From contig CANFJB010000005.1 of NCBI GenBank assembly GCA_947447375.1, forward strand, positions 110,478-174,477: a stretch of DNA of 64,000 bases. Reading direction: 5' to 3'. A program made the translations under genes and the position numbers. The stretch is from Bacteroidota bacterium (GTDB taxonomy: Bacteria; Bacteroidota; Bacteroidia; Flavobacteriales; Flavobacteriaceae). Positions 1 to 8,906 of this stretch are shown piece after piece. The first letter of the stretch is position 1. Every line of letters starts with the position of its first letter. The notes under the pieces are model-generated. The model ran no database searches. It was not told where the DNA came from and was given only the letters and a program-made list of their open reading frames with translations.

Positions 1-49
1 ATATTCGAAAACCTTAAGATATTTATTAAATTTTATTTAATTTAGCATC

Positions 50-727
50 ATGAAAAACATAATAGTTACAGGTACTTCGAGAGGGATTGGATTAGAATTA
101 GCGTTGCAATTTGCTAATGCTGGTCACCATGTTTTAGCACTTTCAAGAAAAACGCCTCAAATATTAATAGAAAATAATAATGTTACTTGTCTCTCCGTAG
201 ATTTGTCTATGGAGGAAGATTTGACGCAAGTGGAACAATTTTTGGCTTCTTCCATGAAAAAAATAGATGCAATAGTTCACAATGCTGGTGCTTTATTATT
301 AAAACCATTTGAAGAAACTTCAGCTGAAGAATTTGAAAATATCTACAAAGTAAATGTTTTTGGAGTTGCTAATTTGACTAGAATTTGTTTACCATTTCTT
401 ACAAAAGGAAGTCACGTTGTTACAATTAGCAGCATGGGCGGAATTCAAGGAAGCATGAAATTTGCTGGATTATCAGCTTATAGCTCAAGTAAAGGCGCGG
501 TAATTACACTTTCAGAATTACTCGCAGAAGAATACAAGGATAAAGGAATTTCTTTTAATGTATTAGCATTAGGAGCTGTACAAACAGAAATGTTAGCCGA
601 AGCATTTCCGGGTTATCAAGCTAATTTATCGGCATCAGAAATGGCCAATTACATTTTTGATTTTACCTTAACAGGAAATAAATATTACAACGGAAAAGTA
701 ATACAAGTATCATCATCAACGCCTTAA
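50..727 (+). CDS. SDR family NAD(P)-dependent oxidoreductase
   Basis: Short-chain dehydrogenase/reductase of 225 residues, within the family's usual 220-280. The Rossmann nucleotide-binding motif TGTSRGIG is at residues 7-14, NAG at 78-80, the catalytic-region serines at 127-128, and the YxxxK pair at Y144/K148. All the key residues of a classical SDR are therefore present. The protein has no signal peptide and should be cytoplasmic. The substrate cannot be read from sequence. It lies 10 bases upstream of the SprT-like gene and probably shares its transcript. The start ATG is the first in frame. Family assignment is firm; the reaction is unknown. Confidence 0.9.
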   Translation: MKNIIVTGTSRGIGLELALQFANAGHHVLALSRKTPQILIENNNVTCLSVDLSMEEDLTQVEQFLASSMKKIDAIVHNAGALLLKPFEETSAEEFENIYKVNVFGVANLTRICLPFLTKGSHVVTISSMGGIQGSMKFAGLSAYSSSKGAVITLSELLAEEYKDKGISFNVLALGAVQTEMLAEAFPGYQANLSASEMANYIFDFTLTGNKYYNGKVIQVSSSTP

Positions 728-737
728 AATTAAATTC

Positions 738-1337
738 TTGAACGAAACTCTATCAAAATATATCCCAGAACAAGCTGTAAAACCAGTTTTTGAATTAATC
801 GTTGCCAACCAAGTTCATCTTAAAATTGTAAACGAAAGAGTTACAAGACACGGAGATTATAGAAGGGGCACAAGTGGAAAACATGAAATTACTGTAAATG
901 CCAATTTGAACAAATACAAATTCCTAATTACATTAATCCATGAGATTTCCCATTTAGTTGCCTTTGAAAAATTTGGTAGAAACATAAAACCCCACGGAGA
1001 CGAATGGAAATATAGCTTTCAATTGTTGATGGTTCCTTTTATTCGTCCAGAAATTTTCCCGCCAAATTTATTGCCTTTATTGGCTCGACATTTCAAAAAT
1101 CCAAAAGCGAGTAGTGATACCGATGCTACATTATCTTTGGCTTTAAAACAATATGATGCTGAAAACGATAAAAACTTTATCTTTGAACTCCCTTACGGAA
1201 GTGTTTTTAGAATTTCAAATGGGAAGATTTTTAAGAAAATTGCACAAAGAGTAAAAAGATACGAATGTGTAGAAATAAGTTCAGGGCGAATTTATTTATT
1301 TAATCCAAATGCAGAAGTAGAGCTTTTAAAAAATTAG
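738..1337 (+). CDS. SprT-like zinc metalloprotease-domain protein
   Basis: A 199-residue protein with the SprT-like zinc site HEISH at residues 68-72 and a downstream H86 in KPHGDEW, which probably supplies the third ligand. The family includes bacterial SprT and the eukaryotic DNA-protein crosslink protease Spartan; the role in Bacteroidota is not established. No signal peptide is visible, so it is probably cytoplasmic. The start is TTG at 738, 10 bases after the preceding stop; no in-frame ATG precedes the conserved region. It ends 3 bases before the guanylyltransferase gene, suggesting an operon of SDR, SprT and ManC. Confidence 0.85.
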   Translation: MNETLSKYIPEQAVKPVFELIVANQVHLKIVNERVTRHGDYRRGTSGKHEITVNANLNKYKFLITLIHEISHLVAFEKFGRNIKPHGDEWKYSFQLLMVPFIRPEIFPPNLLPLLARHFKNPKASSDTDATLSLALKQYDAENDKNFIFELPYGSVFRISNGKIFKKIAQRVKRYECVEISSGRIYLFNPNAEVELLKN

Positions 1338-1340
1338 AAA

Positions 1341-2399
1341 ATGAATAAAAATTATTATGCCATTCTAATGGCTGGTGGAGTTGGATCAAGATTTTGGCCT
1401 GTTAGTACAACTGAATTTCCTAAACAATTTCATGATATGCTTGGATCAGGTGACACCCTAATCCAAAAAACTTTCAGCAGATTATCAAAACTTATTCCTG
1501 TTGAAAACATTCTAATTCTAACTAATGAAAAATACAACAACTTGGTTCTTGAACAATTGCCAATGGTAAAACAAGAGCAAGTTTTATTGGAGCCTGCGAT
1601 GCGAAATACCGCTCCTTGTATTTTATATGCCTCATTAAAAATAAAAAAACAAAATCCCGAGGCTGTAATGGTTGTTGCTCCAAGCGACCATTGGATTGAA
1701 GACGAAGCGCTGTTTACTGAAAATTTAAAACAATGTTTTGACTTTTGTTCGAATGAGGATTCATTAATGACATTAGGTATAAAACCGACGTTCCCAAATA
1801 CTGGATTTGGCTATATTGAATATAATAAATCCGATAATAACCCAATAAAAACAGTAAATCAATTTCGTGAAAAACCAGATTATGAAACTGCAAAATCCTT
1901 TCTTGCAAGTGGAAATTTTTTATGGAATGGAGGAATTTTTATTTGGTCAGTAAAATCTATAGTGGAAGCTTTTGAAAAATTCCAACCTCAAATGACTGGA
2001 TTGTTTTTAAAAGGATTTGAAAATTACAACACCAATTCAGAAGCCGATTTTATTAATGAAAATTATGCAAACGCTGAAAATGTGTCAATTGATTATGCTA
2101 TTTTAGAAAAAGCCAAAAACGTATATGTTTTACCGGCAACTTTCGATTGGAATGACCTTGGAACTTGGGGTTCATTGCATGAAAAATTAGATAAAGACGA
2201 AAATAATAATGCAGTTGTAAACGCAACCGTTTTATTAAAAAATTCTTCAAGTAATATCATCAGTACTTCGAAAGATAAATTGGTAATTATTGATGGATTA
2301 GAAGATTTTATTGTGGTCGACAAAGACAATGTTTTACTTATTTATCCTAAATCAAAAGAACAGGAAATTAAAGGTGTTGTTGCCAGTTTAAAACAATAA
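1341..2399 (+). CDS. Mannose-1-phosphate guanylyltransferase
   Basis: Makes GDP-mannose from mannose-1-phosphate and GTP for polysaccharide or glycoprotein synthesis. The N-terminal pyrophosphorylase signature GGVGSRFWP is at residues 12-20, followed by KQF at 28-30. Later come NTGFGYIEY, FREKPD and the sugar-binding segment WNGGIFIW. At 352 residues this is the short form without the phosphomannose isomerase cupin domain of long ManC/AlgA proteins. It ends one base before the convergent ABC ATPase gene, so there is no room for a separate terminator. The family call is strong. Confidence 0.93.
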   Translation: MNKNYYAILMAGGVGSRFWPVSTTEFPKQFHDMLGSGDTLIQKTFSRLSKLIPVENILILTNEKYNNLVLEQLPMVKQEQVLLEPAMRNTAPCILYASLKIKKQNPEAVMVVAPSDHWIEDEALFTENLKQCFDFCSNEDSLMTLGIKPTFPNTGFGYIEYNKSDNNPIKTVNQFREKPDYETAKSFLASGNFLWNGGIFIWSVKSIVEAFEKFQPQMTGLFLKGFENYNTNSEADFINENYANAENVSIDYAILEKAKNVYVLPATFDWNDLGTWGSLHEKLDKDENNNAVVNATVLLKNSSSNIISTSKDKLVIIDGLEDFIVVDKDNVLLIYPKSKEQEIKGVVASLKQ

Positions 2400-2400
2400 T

Positions 2401-3165
2401 TTACTTGCCCATTAGGTAGGCTTCACGAACTTTTTTAAACAAATTCGAAGAATATACAAAATCAACTATCGCTTGGTTGTCGGTTCTAAAGATCTCTTCT
2501 TTATTGCCTTCCCAATCTTTTAATCCGTTTTTAAGGAAAATAATTTTCTCTCCAATTTCCATAACGGAATTCATATCGTGAGTATTGATAACGGTTGTAA
2601 TATTATATTCTTCCGTGATTTCTTTAATCAAATTATCAATTAAAATAGCTGTATTTGGATCTAATCCAGAATTAGGCTCATCACAAAATAAATATTTTGG
2701 ATTGTTTACAATTGCCCTTGCAATAGCAACCCGTTTTTGCATTCCGCCAGATATTTCGGCAGGATATTTTCCGTTTGCATCAATAAGATTCACTCTTTTC
2801 AATACGAAATTTACACGATCTTGAATTTCAGATTTAGAATTTTTAGTAAACATTTTTAAAGGGAAACCTACATTTTCTTCAACTGTCATTGAATCGAAAA
2901 GAGCGCTTCCTTGAAAAACCATCCCAATTTCTGTTCGTAATTCTCTTTTATCTTCAGCAGATAAATTAGAGTAAATTCTTCCGTCAAATGAAATAGTTCC
3001 CACTTCTGGTGTATGAATTCCAAGCAAACTTTTTAGTAATACTGTTTTTCCAGAACCACTTTGCCCGATAATTAAGTTCGTTTTTCCTGTTTCAAAAATT
3101 GTAGAAACTCCTTTCAGAACTTTGCTTTCGCCAAATGATTTTTCTATGTTTTTAATTTCTATCAT
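2401..3165 (-). CDS. ABC transporter ATPase, MlaF-like (lipid/MCE transport)
   Basis: Cytoplasmic ATPase of an MlaFEDB-type lipid transporter. Walker A GQSGSGKT is at residues 34-41 of the 254-residue form, then the Q-loop VFQGSALFD, signature ISGGMQKR and Walker B FCDEP. The frame stays open 60 bases upstream, but the ATG at 3165 is the natural start. It gives the normal MIEIKNIEKSFG opening and overlaps the stop codon of the permease gene by one base (TAATG), which indicates translational coupling. Neighbouring MlaE supports the role in moving phospholipids between inner and outer membrane. An MlaD/MCE partner is not adjacent. Confidence 0.92.
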   Translation of the reverse strand: MIEIKNIEKSFGESKVLKGVSTIFETGKTNLIIGQSGSGKTVLLKSLLGIHTPEVGTISFDGRIYSNLSAEDKRELRTEIGMVFQGSALFDSMTVEENVGFPLKMFTKNSKSEIQDRVNFVLKRVNLIDANGKYPAEISGGMQKRVAIARAIVNNPKYLFCDEPNSGLDPNTAILIDNLIKEITEEYNITTVINTHDMNSVMEIGEKIIFLKNGLKDWEGNKEEIFRTDNQAIVDFVYSSNLFKKVREAYLMGK

Positions 3166-3911
3166 TAGGTCAAAAGGAGTTGCGTTAAAATATAATTCAC
3201 TGCAATAATTGAAACGGAAGCCCAAACAAATGAAACTGTACTTGCTTTTCCAACTTCAAGAGCTCCACCTTTCATATAATATCCATGGAAGGAAGGAATT
3301 GTGGCTAAAATAAGTCCGAAAATAAATGTTTTTATAAATGCGTAGGCGATATGAAATGGAATAAATTTTTGTTGTAACCCAGATACAAAATCAGCTTCAC
3401 TTCCAAATCCCCCATAAACAGCAGCAATATACCCACCTGATATTCCAATAAACATTGAAATTCCAATTAAAAATGGATACAATAGTAACGCCATCAATTT
3501 TGGAAAAACCAGATAATTTAAAGAATTTACTCCCATAACTTCCAAAGCGTCAATTTGCTCAGTAACTCTCATTGTTCCAATACTCGAGGTAATAAAAGAT
3601 CCCATTTTTCCGGCCATAACAACCGAAATAAAAGTAGGTGCAAACTCTAAAATTACAGATTGTCGGGTTGCAAATCCAATTAAGTATTTTGGAATTAAGG
3701 GATTCGTTAAATTTAAGGCCGTTTGAATTGCAACAACACCACCGACGAAAAACGAAATAAACGCTACAATTCCTAGAGAACCAATGATTAAATCGTCAAT
3801 TTCTTTATAAATGAGAACTTTCATAACCGACCATTTAGTAGGCTTTTTGAAAATTTCACCCCACATCATGAAGTATTTTCCGATTTGCGATATATAACGA
3901 ATAAGCATCAT
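3165..3911 (-). CDS. ABC transporter permease, MlaE family
   Basis: Inner-membrane permease of 248 residues with several hydrophobic segments. It has the MlaE-family core in which EFAPTFISVVMAGKMGSF lies ahead of a TEQIDALEVMGV segment. It is the membrane half of the transporter whose ATPase overlaps its stop codon. Two ATGs are in tandem at the start (3911 and 3908) and cannot be separated. Members normally work with an MCE-domain protein (MlaD) that bridges the periplasm. No such gene lies next to this pair, so it must be elsewhere in the genome. Confidence 0.92.
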   Translation of the reverse strand: MMLIRYISQIGKYFMMWGEIFKKPTKWSVMKVLIYKEIDDLIIGSLGIVAFISFFVGGVVAIQTALNLTNPLIPKYLIGFATRQSVILEFAPTFISVVMAGKMGSFITSSIGTMRVTEQIDALEVMGVNSLNYLVFPKLMALLLYPFLIGISMFIGISGGYIAAVYGGFGSEADFVSGLQQKFIPFHIAYAFIKTFIFGLILATIPSFHGYYMKGGALEVGKASTVSFVWASVSIIAVNYILTQLLLT

Positions 3912-3995
3912 AAAATAAATATATTGGCGAAATTAACGATAAGTTGTGACTTTTGAATTATTAGGGATGTTAATTTTGAAAAATCAGTAGATTGA

Positions 3996-4847
3996 TTATT
4001 TGAAGATTTTATCTTTCATCTTTTTTAATCGATAATTTCTAATAAATCTCGCTTGTTCATTTGTAACTAGAAGTGGTTTATAATTAAATTTTGCTCTCAA
4101 AAAACCTTGAATATAATCCAGAAACAACAATGGTTTCCCTTTCAAAAAAGCCAATTTCATTGAAGCAATTGAAGCAATAAAAAAACCATAACCAATTGAA
4201 TAGAAAGCTTCTCCTTGTTTAAAACGTGAAGATTTATTGTAATTTGCACCAGTAGGTTTTAAATGTTTGACTTTCAAAGTCGCATCAGTAACAACTTTCC
4301 ATCCGTAAAATTTACAAAGCAATTCGTCAACAGTATCCCAGCCCATTGCTGGTTTTAAATTCCCAATTTGAAGGAAACATTCTTTTCTATAAGCTTTAAA
4401 TGCGCCGCGAATATGATCTTTATCGGTTAGGTTTTCCAAAATCCATTCGCCATTTTTTTCTATGTAAGCAAATCCGCCTGCCATTCCAATTTTACTATCA
4501 CTTTTAAAATGATTTAAAATTGTCTCAAAATAATTGTTCGGCAAAATTAAATCAGCATCCAATTTTACAATAATATCATAATTTGAATCTATAGTTTCAA
4601 AACCCTTATGGAAAGCTTGAATAACTTTACTTCCCGGCATGTGAATCGCTTCTGAAGTTTTGTTTACCAATGAAATAAAAGGATGGTTTTTACTGAAATC
4701 ATCAACAATTGCAGCAGTTTCATCAGTAGAATTATCATTTACGACGACCACTTTTGAGGGCAAAACAGTTTGTGAAACCAATGATTCTAATGTCAAAGCA
4801 ATAAAATCCGCTTCATTATGGGCCGGAATAATAATGTAATATTTCAT
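3996..4847 (-). CDS. Family 2 glycosyltransferase
   Basis: A GT-A fold glycosyltransferase of 283 residues. The N-terminal nucleotide-sugar region has PAHNE at 8-12 and VVVNDNSTDET around 34-44. The metal-binding DAD is at 97-99 within KLDADLIL. A later GWDTVDELLCKFYGWK segment is typical of the acceptor half. It is probably a peripheral cytoplasmic membrane enzyme; the C-terminal part has one hydrophobic stretch. It is divergent from another GT2 gene and close to a flippase gene, which suggests a role in surface glycan assembly. Donor and acceptor cannot be predicted. Confidence 0.88.
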   Translation of the reverse strand: MKYYIIIPAHNEADFIALTLESLVSQTVLPSKVVVVNDNSTDETAAIVDDFSKNHPFISLVNKTSEAIHMPGSKVIQAFHKGFETIDSNYDIIVKLDADLILPNNYFETILNHFKSDSKIGMAGGFAYIEKNGEWILENLTDKDHIRGAFKAYRKECFLQIGNLKPAMGWDTVDELLCKFYGWKVVTDATLKVKHLKPTGANYNKSSRFKQGEAFYSIGYGFFIASIASMKLAFLKGKPLLFLDYIQGFLRAKFNYKPLLVTNEQARFIRNYRLKKMKDKIFK

Positions 4848-4876
4848 TTTTTTACAAAGTCTACTGCAAATATCAT

Positions 4877-4884
4877 TATTTTTG
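4877..4884 (+). promoter_or_regulatory. Possible -7 promoter box (TATTTTTG)
   Basis: Matches the Bacteroidota -7 consensus TAnnTTTG and lies 24 bases before the TTG start of the downstream glycosyltransferase. No TTG was seen at the expected -33 position, so support is partial. Confidence 0.3.
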
Positions 4885-4908
4885 TAGTGATTAAAAAATA
4901 ACTTTCAT

Positions 4909-5811
4909 TTGAAAAAGAAAATAGCTGTTGTTATTGTTACTTTTAACGGGGAAATTTGGTTAAAAAAGAACTTGAATTCATTATTAAATTCAAATTACCC
5001 AATTGATATTATTATCGTTGACAACGCCTCAACTGATAAAACCATCTCTACAATTAAGGAATTTAGCACAGTTGAACTCATTCAAAGTAAAGAAAATTTA
5101 GGTTTTGGCAAAGCCAATACTATTGGAATTGATTTTGCACTAAAAAAAGGAGCAGACGCAGTTTTTTTATTAAATCAGGACACTTGGATTTATGAAAATA
5201 CTATCTCAAATTTAGTTGAAGCCTTATTCGAAAATCCAAATTTAGGTTTAGTTAGTCCTTTGCATTATTCAGTAGATGAAAAAACTTTTGATGAAAATTT
5301 CAACACTTATTTCAATCGATTTGAAAAAGAGGAAGATTCAGAATCGATTCGAATAGTTCCTTTTATTAATGCTGCAGCTTGGTTAGTTTCAAAAGAATGC
5401 TTTACTAAAACGGGCTATTTTGATCCAATATTTAGTCATTATGGTGAAGACAGAAATTTCTGTGAACGTGTTAAATACCATGGCTTTAAAATTGGCGTGG
5501 TGAAAAATTCAGCAATTTGCCATGATCGATTAGTAAAATTAAATCCAAATAAAATTGAATTACAATCTAAGTATTTAGTTTTAAATCAGATGATTAATTG
5601 CAATAATTCACTTTTTATTTCATTATTTTTAGGATTAAAATCAGTTTTTGGGTTATCAAAATTTCATTTCTCAAATCAAGGTGTATTAAAAACGATTTCT
5701 TTATTTAATAAACTTCTATTGTATTATTTTAACTTACTTTTGAATATTGGAATGATATTAAAAATTCGAAAAAATTCAGTTAAAGGGATAAATGGTGTTT
5801 TACCGCTATAA
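4909..5811 (+). CDS. Family 2 glycosyltransferase (rhamnosyltransferase-like)
   Basis: A GT2 enzyme of 300 residues. The opening KIAVVIVTFNGEIWL, the segment IVDNASTDKT at 37-46 and NQD at 89-91 (the usual acidic metal site region) match rhamnosyltransferase-like GT2 proteins. HYGEDRNFCERV in the second half matches the E-D motif of this group. The start is TTG at 4909. Only 2 bases separate it from the following flippase gene, so the two are probably one transcription unit that builds and exports a surface glycan. Confidence 0.87.
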   Translation: MKKKIAVVIVTFNGEIWLKKNLNSLLNSNYPIDIIIVDNASTDKTISTIKEFSTVELIQSKENLGFGKANTIGIDFALKKGADAVFLLNQDTWIYENTISNLVEALFENPNLGLVSPLHYSVDEKTFDENFNTYFNRFEKEEDSESIRIVPFINAAAWLVSKECFTKTGYFDPIFSHYGEDRNFCERVKYHGFKIGVVKNSAICHDRLVKLNPNKIELQSKYLVLNQMINCNNSLFISLFLGLKSVFGLSKFHFSNQGVLKTISLFNKLLLYYFNLLLNIGMILKIRKNSVKGINGVLPL

Positions 5812-5813
5812 TT

Positions 5814-7280
5814 ATGTCAAATAAAGAAACTCACAAACAAGCTTTTTTCTTTACCATAATTAATTATGTAGGAATTCTTATTGGAATTATTTCTACACTT
5901 TTTATTTATCCAAAAAATAAAGAAATGCTTGGGATTTTCAGATATGTAGAATCTTTAGCTCAAATTTTATTTCCAATAATGCTTTTAGGAGCTTCACAAA
6001 CACTGATTAAATTTGGACCAAAATTAGATTCTAAACAAGAAAAACAACTATTTTCATATAGTGTTTTATCCATTTTTTCAATCGGAATTATTTTACTTTC
6101 AATAATAGGAATAGCTTCATTAATTCCGGCATTTTCTGGTTTCAAATATATTTACTTGGCTTTCCCAATTGGATTATCACTAGCTTTAATCGATTTGTTT
6201 AAAAAACAATCTACTATTATTGGTAAAATAGCTATCCCTACATTTTTTGATAATATAATTCCAAAACTTATTTTACCAATAGTATTTTTATTGGTTTTAA
6301 ACCAATTTTATTCTATTCAAGAGTCGCTATTTTTCTACATTATTTCCTATGGATTAATAGCTGTATTTGTTGGGATTTACCTGTTTTATTACTTCAAACC
6401 AAAATTTGAATTCGATTTTAAATCGTTGTTTTCAGAGATAAGCAAGAAAGAAATGTACCGCTTTTCGATGTTTGCATTTGCGGGAAGTTTAGGGTCCGTA
6501 TTTGCCTTTCGAATCGACTCCATAATGATCCCAAAATTCATTTCAATGGAAGCAAATGGTACTTTTAGTATCGGAGTAACATTGGCTTCAGCCCTAGCGG
6601 TTCCTGCAACTGGAATTTTTATTTTATATGCGCCTATAATTTCTAACTACATAAAAAACAACCAAATTTCAGAACTTGATTTAAAATACAAGGAAATTTC
6701 AAAGTTACTTTTCTTTATTGGAGCGCTACTTTATAGTTGTATTTTCTTGGGAATTAATAATTTATTTATGCTGTTGCCAACTCATGAAAATCTAATTGAT
6801 TCAATTCCTGTAATCTTAATTTTAGGATTTAATGTTTTGATCAACATGGGAACTGGATTTAATGGGGAAATAATTACATATTCTAAATATTATAAATTCA
6901 ATTTGATAGCAATTGGATTATTAATTTTATTAAATATATCTCTTAATCTGTTGTTTATCAATGTGCTAAACTACGGAATTGAAGGAGTTGCCGTTGCCTC
7001 TTTGATTTCTATGATACTCTTTAATTTATCGAAATTGGTATTTATTTATAAGAAATTCAAAATCCTACCTTTCGATAATTCGTATTTAAAATTGATTTTG
7101 GTATTTGCAATTGTACTAGTAATTATCTATTATTTACCGATATTAAACAACCATTTATTGAATTTAATGTACAAAACACTTTTCTGCTTGGCATTAAATC
7201 TGTTGGTTATTTACAAACTTAAATTAGTTTATTCTTACAATTTTTGGCTTGAAAAAACGATTCAGAAATTGAGATTCTAA
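5814..7280 (+). CDS. Polysaccharide flippase-like membrane protein (Wzx/MurJ superfamily)
   Basis: A 488-residue integral membrane protein with about 12-14 hydrophobic segments spread over its length, as expected for the MOP (Wzx/MATE/MurJ) superfamily. The likely role is flipping lipid-linked oligosaccharides across the inner membrane. It follows a GT2 gene with a 2-base gap, which supports glycan export. No polymerase (Wzy) gene is seen nearby. Its 3' end overlaps the convergent KAS III gene by 4 bases. Confidence 0.82.
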   Translation: MSNKETHKQAFFFTIINYVGILIGIISTLFIYPKNKEMLGIFRYVESLAQILFPIMLLGASQTLIKFGPKLDSKQEKQLFSYSVLSIFSIGIILLSIIGIASLIPAFSGFKYIYLAFPIGLSLALIDLFKKQSTIIGKIAIPTFFDNIIPKLILPIVFLLVLNQFYSIQESLFFYIISYGLIAVFVGIYLFYYFKPKFEFDFKSLFSEISKKEMYRFSMFAFAGSLGSVFAFRIDSIMIPKFISMEANGTFSIGVTLASALAVPATGIFILYAPIISNYIKNNQISELDLKYKEISKLLFFIGALLYSCIFLGINNLFMLLPTHENLIDSIPVILILGFNVLINMGTGFNGEIITYSKYYKFNLIAIGLLILLNISLNLLFINVLNYGIEGVAVASLISMILFNLSKLVFIYKKFKILPFDNSYLKLILVFAIVLVIIYYLPILNNHLLNLMYKTLFCLALNLLVIYKLKLVYSYNFWLEKTIQKLRF

Positions 7281-8335
7281 TATCGATAAACAAAAGCGTT
7301 TACATTCATACCAGCTCCTACCGAAGCAAAAAGTAAAACATCACCCTTTTTTATTTCGTGATTTTCAAGTTGGTTGTTCACCAATAAATCATATAATGTT
7401 GGAATCGTTGCCACACTACTATTCCCTAAAAAGTTAATACTCATAGGCATAATTCCTTCAGGTGGAGTTTGATTGTATAATTTATAAAAGCGGTTTATAA
7501 TTGCTTCATCCATTTTTTCATTGGCTTGATGGATTAGAATTTTCTTCACCTCTTCAATCGCGATTCCACTTTTCTCCAAGCAGCTTTTCATGGCAGTAGG
7601 AACATTGCTTAAAGCAAATTCGTAAATTTTTCTACCGTGCATTTTTATATAAAAAACATCTGGATCTAAATCATTATTGTATGATTTTCCATAAAAAAGG
7701 TAGTCTTTTTCAGTATAAGTATAAGAAGCGCTTTCGTGAGATAAAATACCACAATTTTCATCACTAGTTTCTACAATGGTTGCCCCTGCTCCATCGGCAT
7801 AAATCATAGAATCACGATCGTGAGGATCCACAACTCTTGATAAAGCCTCTGCTCCAATAACCAAACATTTTTGAGCCATTCCGGATTTAATTAACGCATA
7901 GGCTTGTAACATACCCTCGATCCATCCTGGACAACCAAAAAGGATATCAAAAGCAACGCATTTTGGATTTTGAATTTGTAATTTATTTTTTACACGAGCA
8001 GCTAAACAGGGTAATGCATCCGATTGAATGGTTCCGCTTTTTATATCCCCAAAATTATGAGCAACAATAATATAATCTAACGATTCTGGATCGATTCCCG
8101 CATTTTTAATTGCTTTATCAGAAGCCAAATAAGCCATATCTGAAGTAATTATTGAGGAGTCAGCATACCTTCTTTCTTCGATTCCTGTAATTCCTTTGAA
8201 TTTTCCAATCACGGTTTCATTGCTGTAAGCAAATGATGTTCCGTCTTCATTCATGAAATGATGATTGCTAAAATCTAAATTGGTTACAATAATTTCTGGT
8301 AGGTAACTTCCGGAGCCTGTTATTTTTATGTTCAT
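7277..8335 (-). CDS. 3-oxoacyl-ACP synthase III (KAS III, FabH-like)
   Basis: A 352-residue thiolase-fold condensing enzyme with the complete FabH-type triad: C135 in FGCPGW, H269 in ILIHQAN and N305 in FLGNSS. These residues support decarboxylating condensation of an acyl-CoA starter with malonyl-ACP. Because no other fatty acid genes flank it, it may be a specialised KAS III paralogue rather than the main FabH. It is a lone gene here; the 3' end overlaps the flippase gene on the opposite strand. The family call is firm; the substrate is unknown. Confidence 0.88.
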   Translation of the reverse strand: MNIKITGSGSYLPEIIVTNLDFSNHHFMNEDGTSFAYSNETVIGKFKGITGIEERRYADSSIITSDMAYLASDKAIKNAGIDPESLDYIIVAHNFGDIKSGTIQSDALPCLAARVKNKLQIQNPKCVAFDILFGCPGWIEGMLQAYALIKSGMAQKCLVIGAEALSRVVDPHDRDSMIYADGAGATIVETSDENCGILSHESASYTYTEKDYLFYGKSYNNDLDPDVFYIKMHGRKIYEFALSNVPTAMKSCLEKSGIAIEEVKKILIHQANEKMDEAIINRFYKLYNQTPPEGIMPMSINFLGNSSVATIPTLYDLLVNNQLENHEIKKGDVLLFASVGAGMNVNAFVYRY

Positions 8336-8452
8336 CGATTTGAAATATAATTACAAGCTAATTTAATAATTTAAATTGTCAATTAACGATAAATTAACCT
8401 TCAGTGGTATTTAATTATGAATAAAGCAAATTTTGAGTTCAATACTTATTGA

Positions 8453-8836
8453 TTATTTATTTTTATTATCAATATTTATTTTAATTTGCATTATGGTTGC
8501 CAAACTTAAAGCTTGAGTTTTGATTTTTTCAGCATTTGTGCCAACAAAATTATCATCAACCGAGTCATTAAAGTGATTTAACCAAATGGTGAATAACTCA
8601 GGTGTTAGATTTTCTTTTTCGTTGATATCCAAGTGAATTTTAGTAAGATTATTGAAATACCCAACGGTATCGAAAATTGCTTGTGACCAAAATGTAACTA
8701 ATATCGGCAAATGTTCTTCCAACTTAATTTTCACAACATCCGTAAAAATGTAACTTATAGAAGCATCTGACAATAATCTTTTATAAAAATTATCGACTAA
8801 ATAATATAAATCGTCTTGGCTTTCTATGTCTTTCAT
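8453..8836 (-). CDS. Truncated haemoglobin (group III-like globin)
   Basis: A small single-domain globin of 127 residues. It has YLVDNFYKRLLSDASISYIF at the start and HLPILVTFWSQAIF in the middle. The segment from HLDINEKENLT to FTIWLNHF fits the F-G helix region of group III truncated globins, with the proximal haem histidine near HLDI. The role is probably binding O2, NO or sulfide in the cytoplasm. A TTG two codons upstream keeps the frame open; the ATG at 8836 was chosen. A perfect TATATTTG lies just upstream at 8840-8847, overlapping the longer start. Confidence 0.82.
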   Translation of the reverse strand: MKDIESQDDLYYLVDNFYKRLLSDASISYIFTDVVKIKLEEHLPILVTFWSQAIFDTVGYFNNLTKIHLDINEKENLTPELFTIWLNHFNDSVDDNFVGTNAEKIKTQALSLATIMQIKINIDNKNK

Positions 8837-8846
8837 ATTCAAATAT

Positions 8847-8884
8847 AAAAAAAATCCATCTCGAAATTTTACATTTGAGATGGA
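8847..8884 (-). terminator. Rho-independent terminator after gcvP
   Basis: The 8-bp stem TCCATCTC/GAGATGGA is extended by three A-T pairs beyond a bulge. On the minus strand it is followed by a run of eight T. It lies 22 bases past the gcvP stop. Confidence 0.85.
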
Positions 8885-8906
8885 ATTAACTTAAAATTAT
8901 TTTGTT

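Noticed and set aside
7277..7280. Four-base overlap of flippase and KAS III genes as an error or frameshift
   Set aside because: Both genes are complete with proper ends; short convergent overlaps are common.
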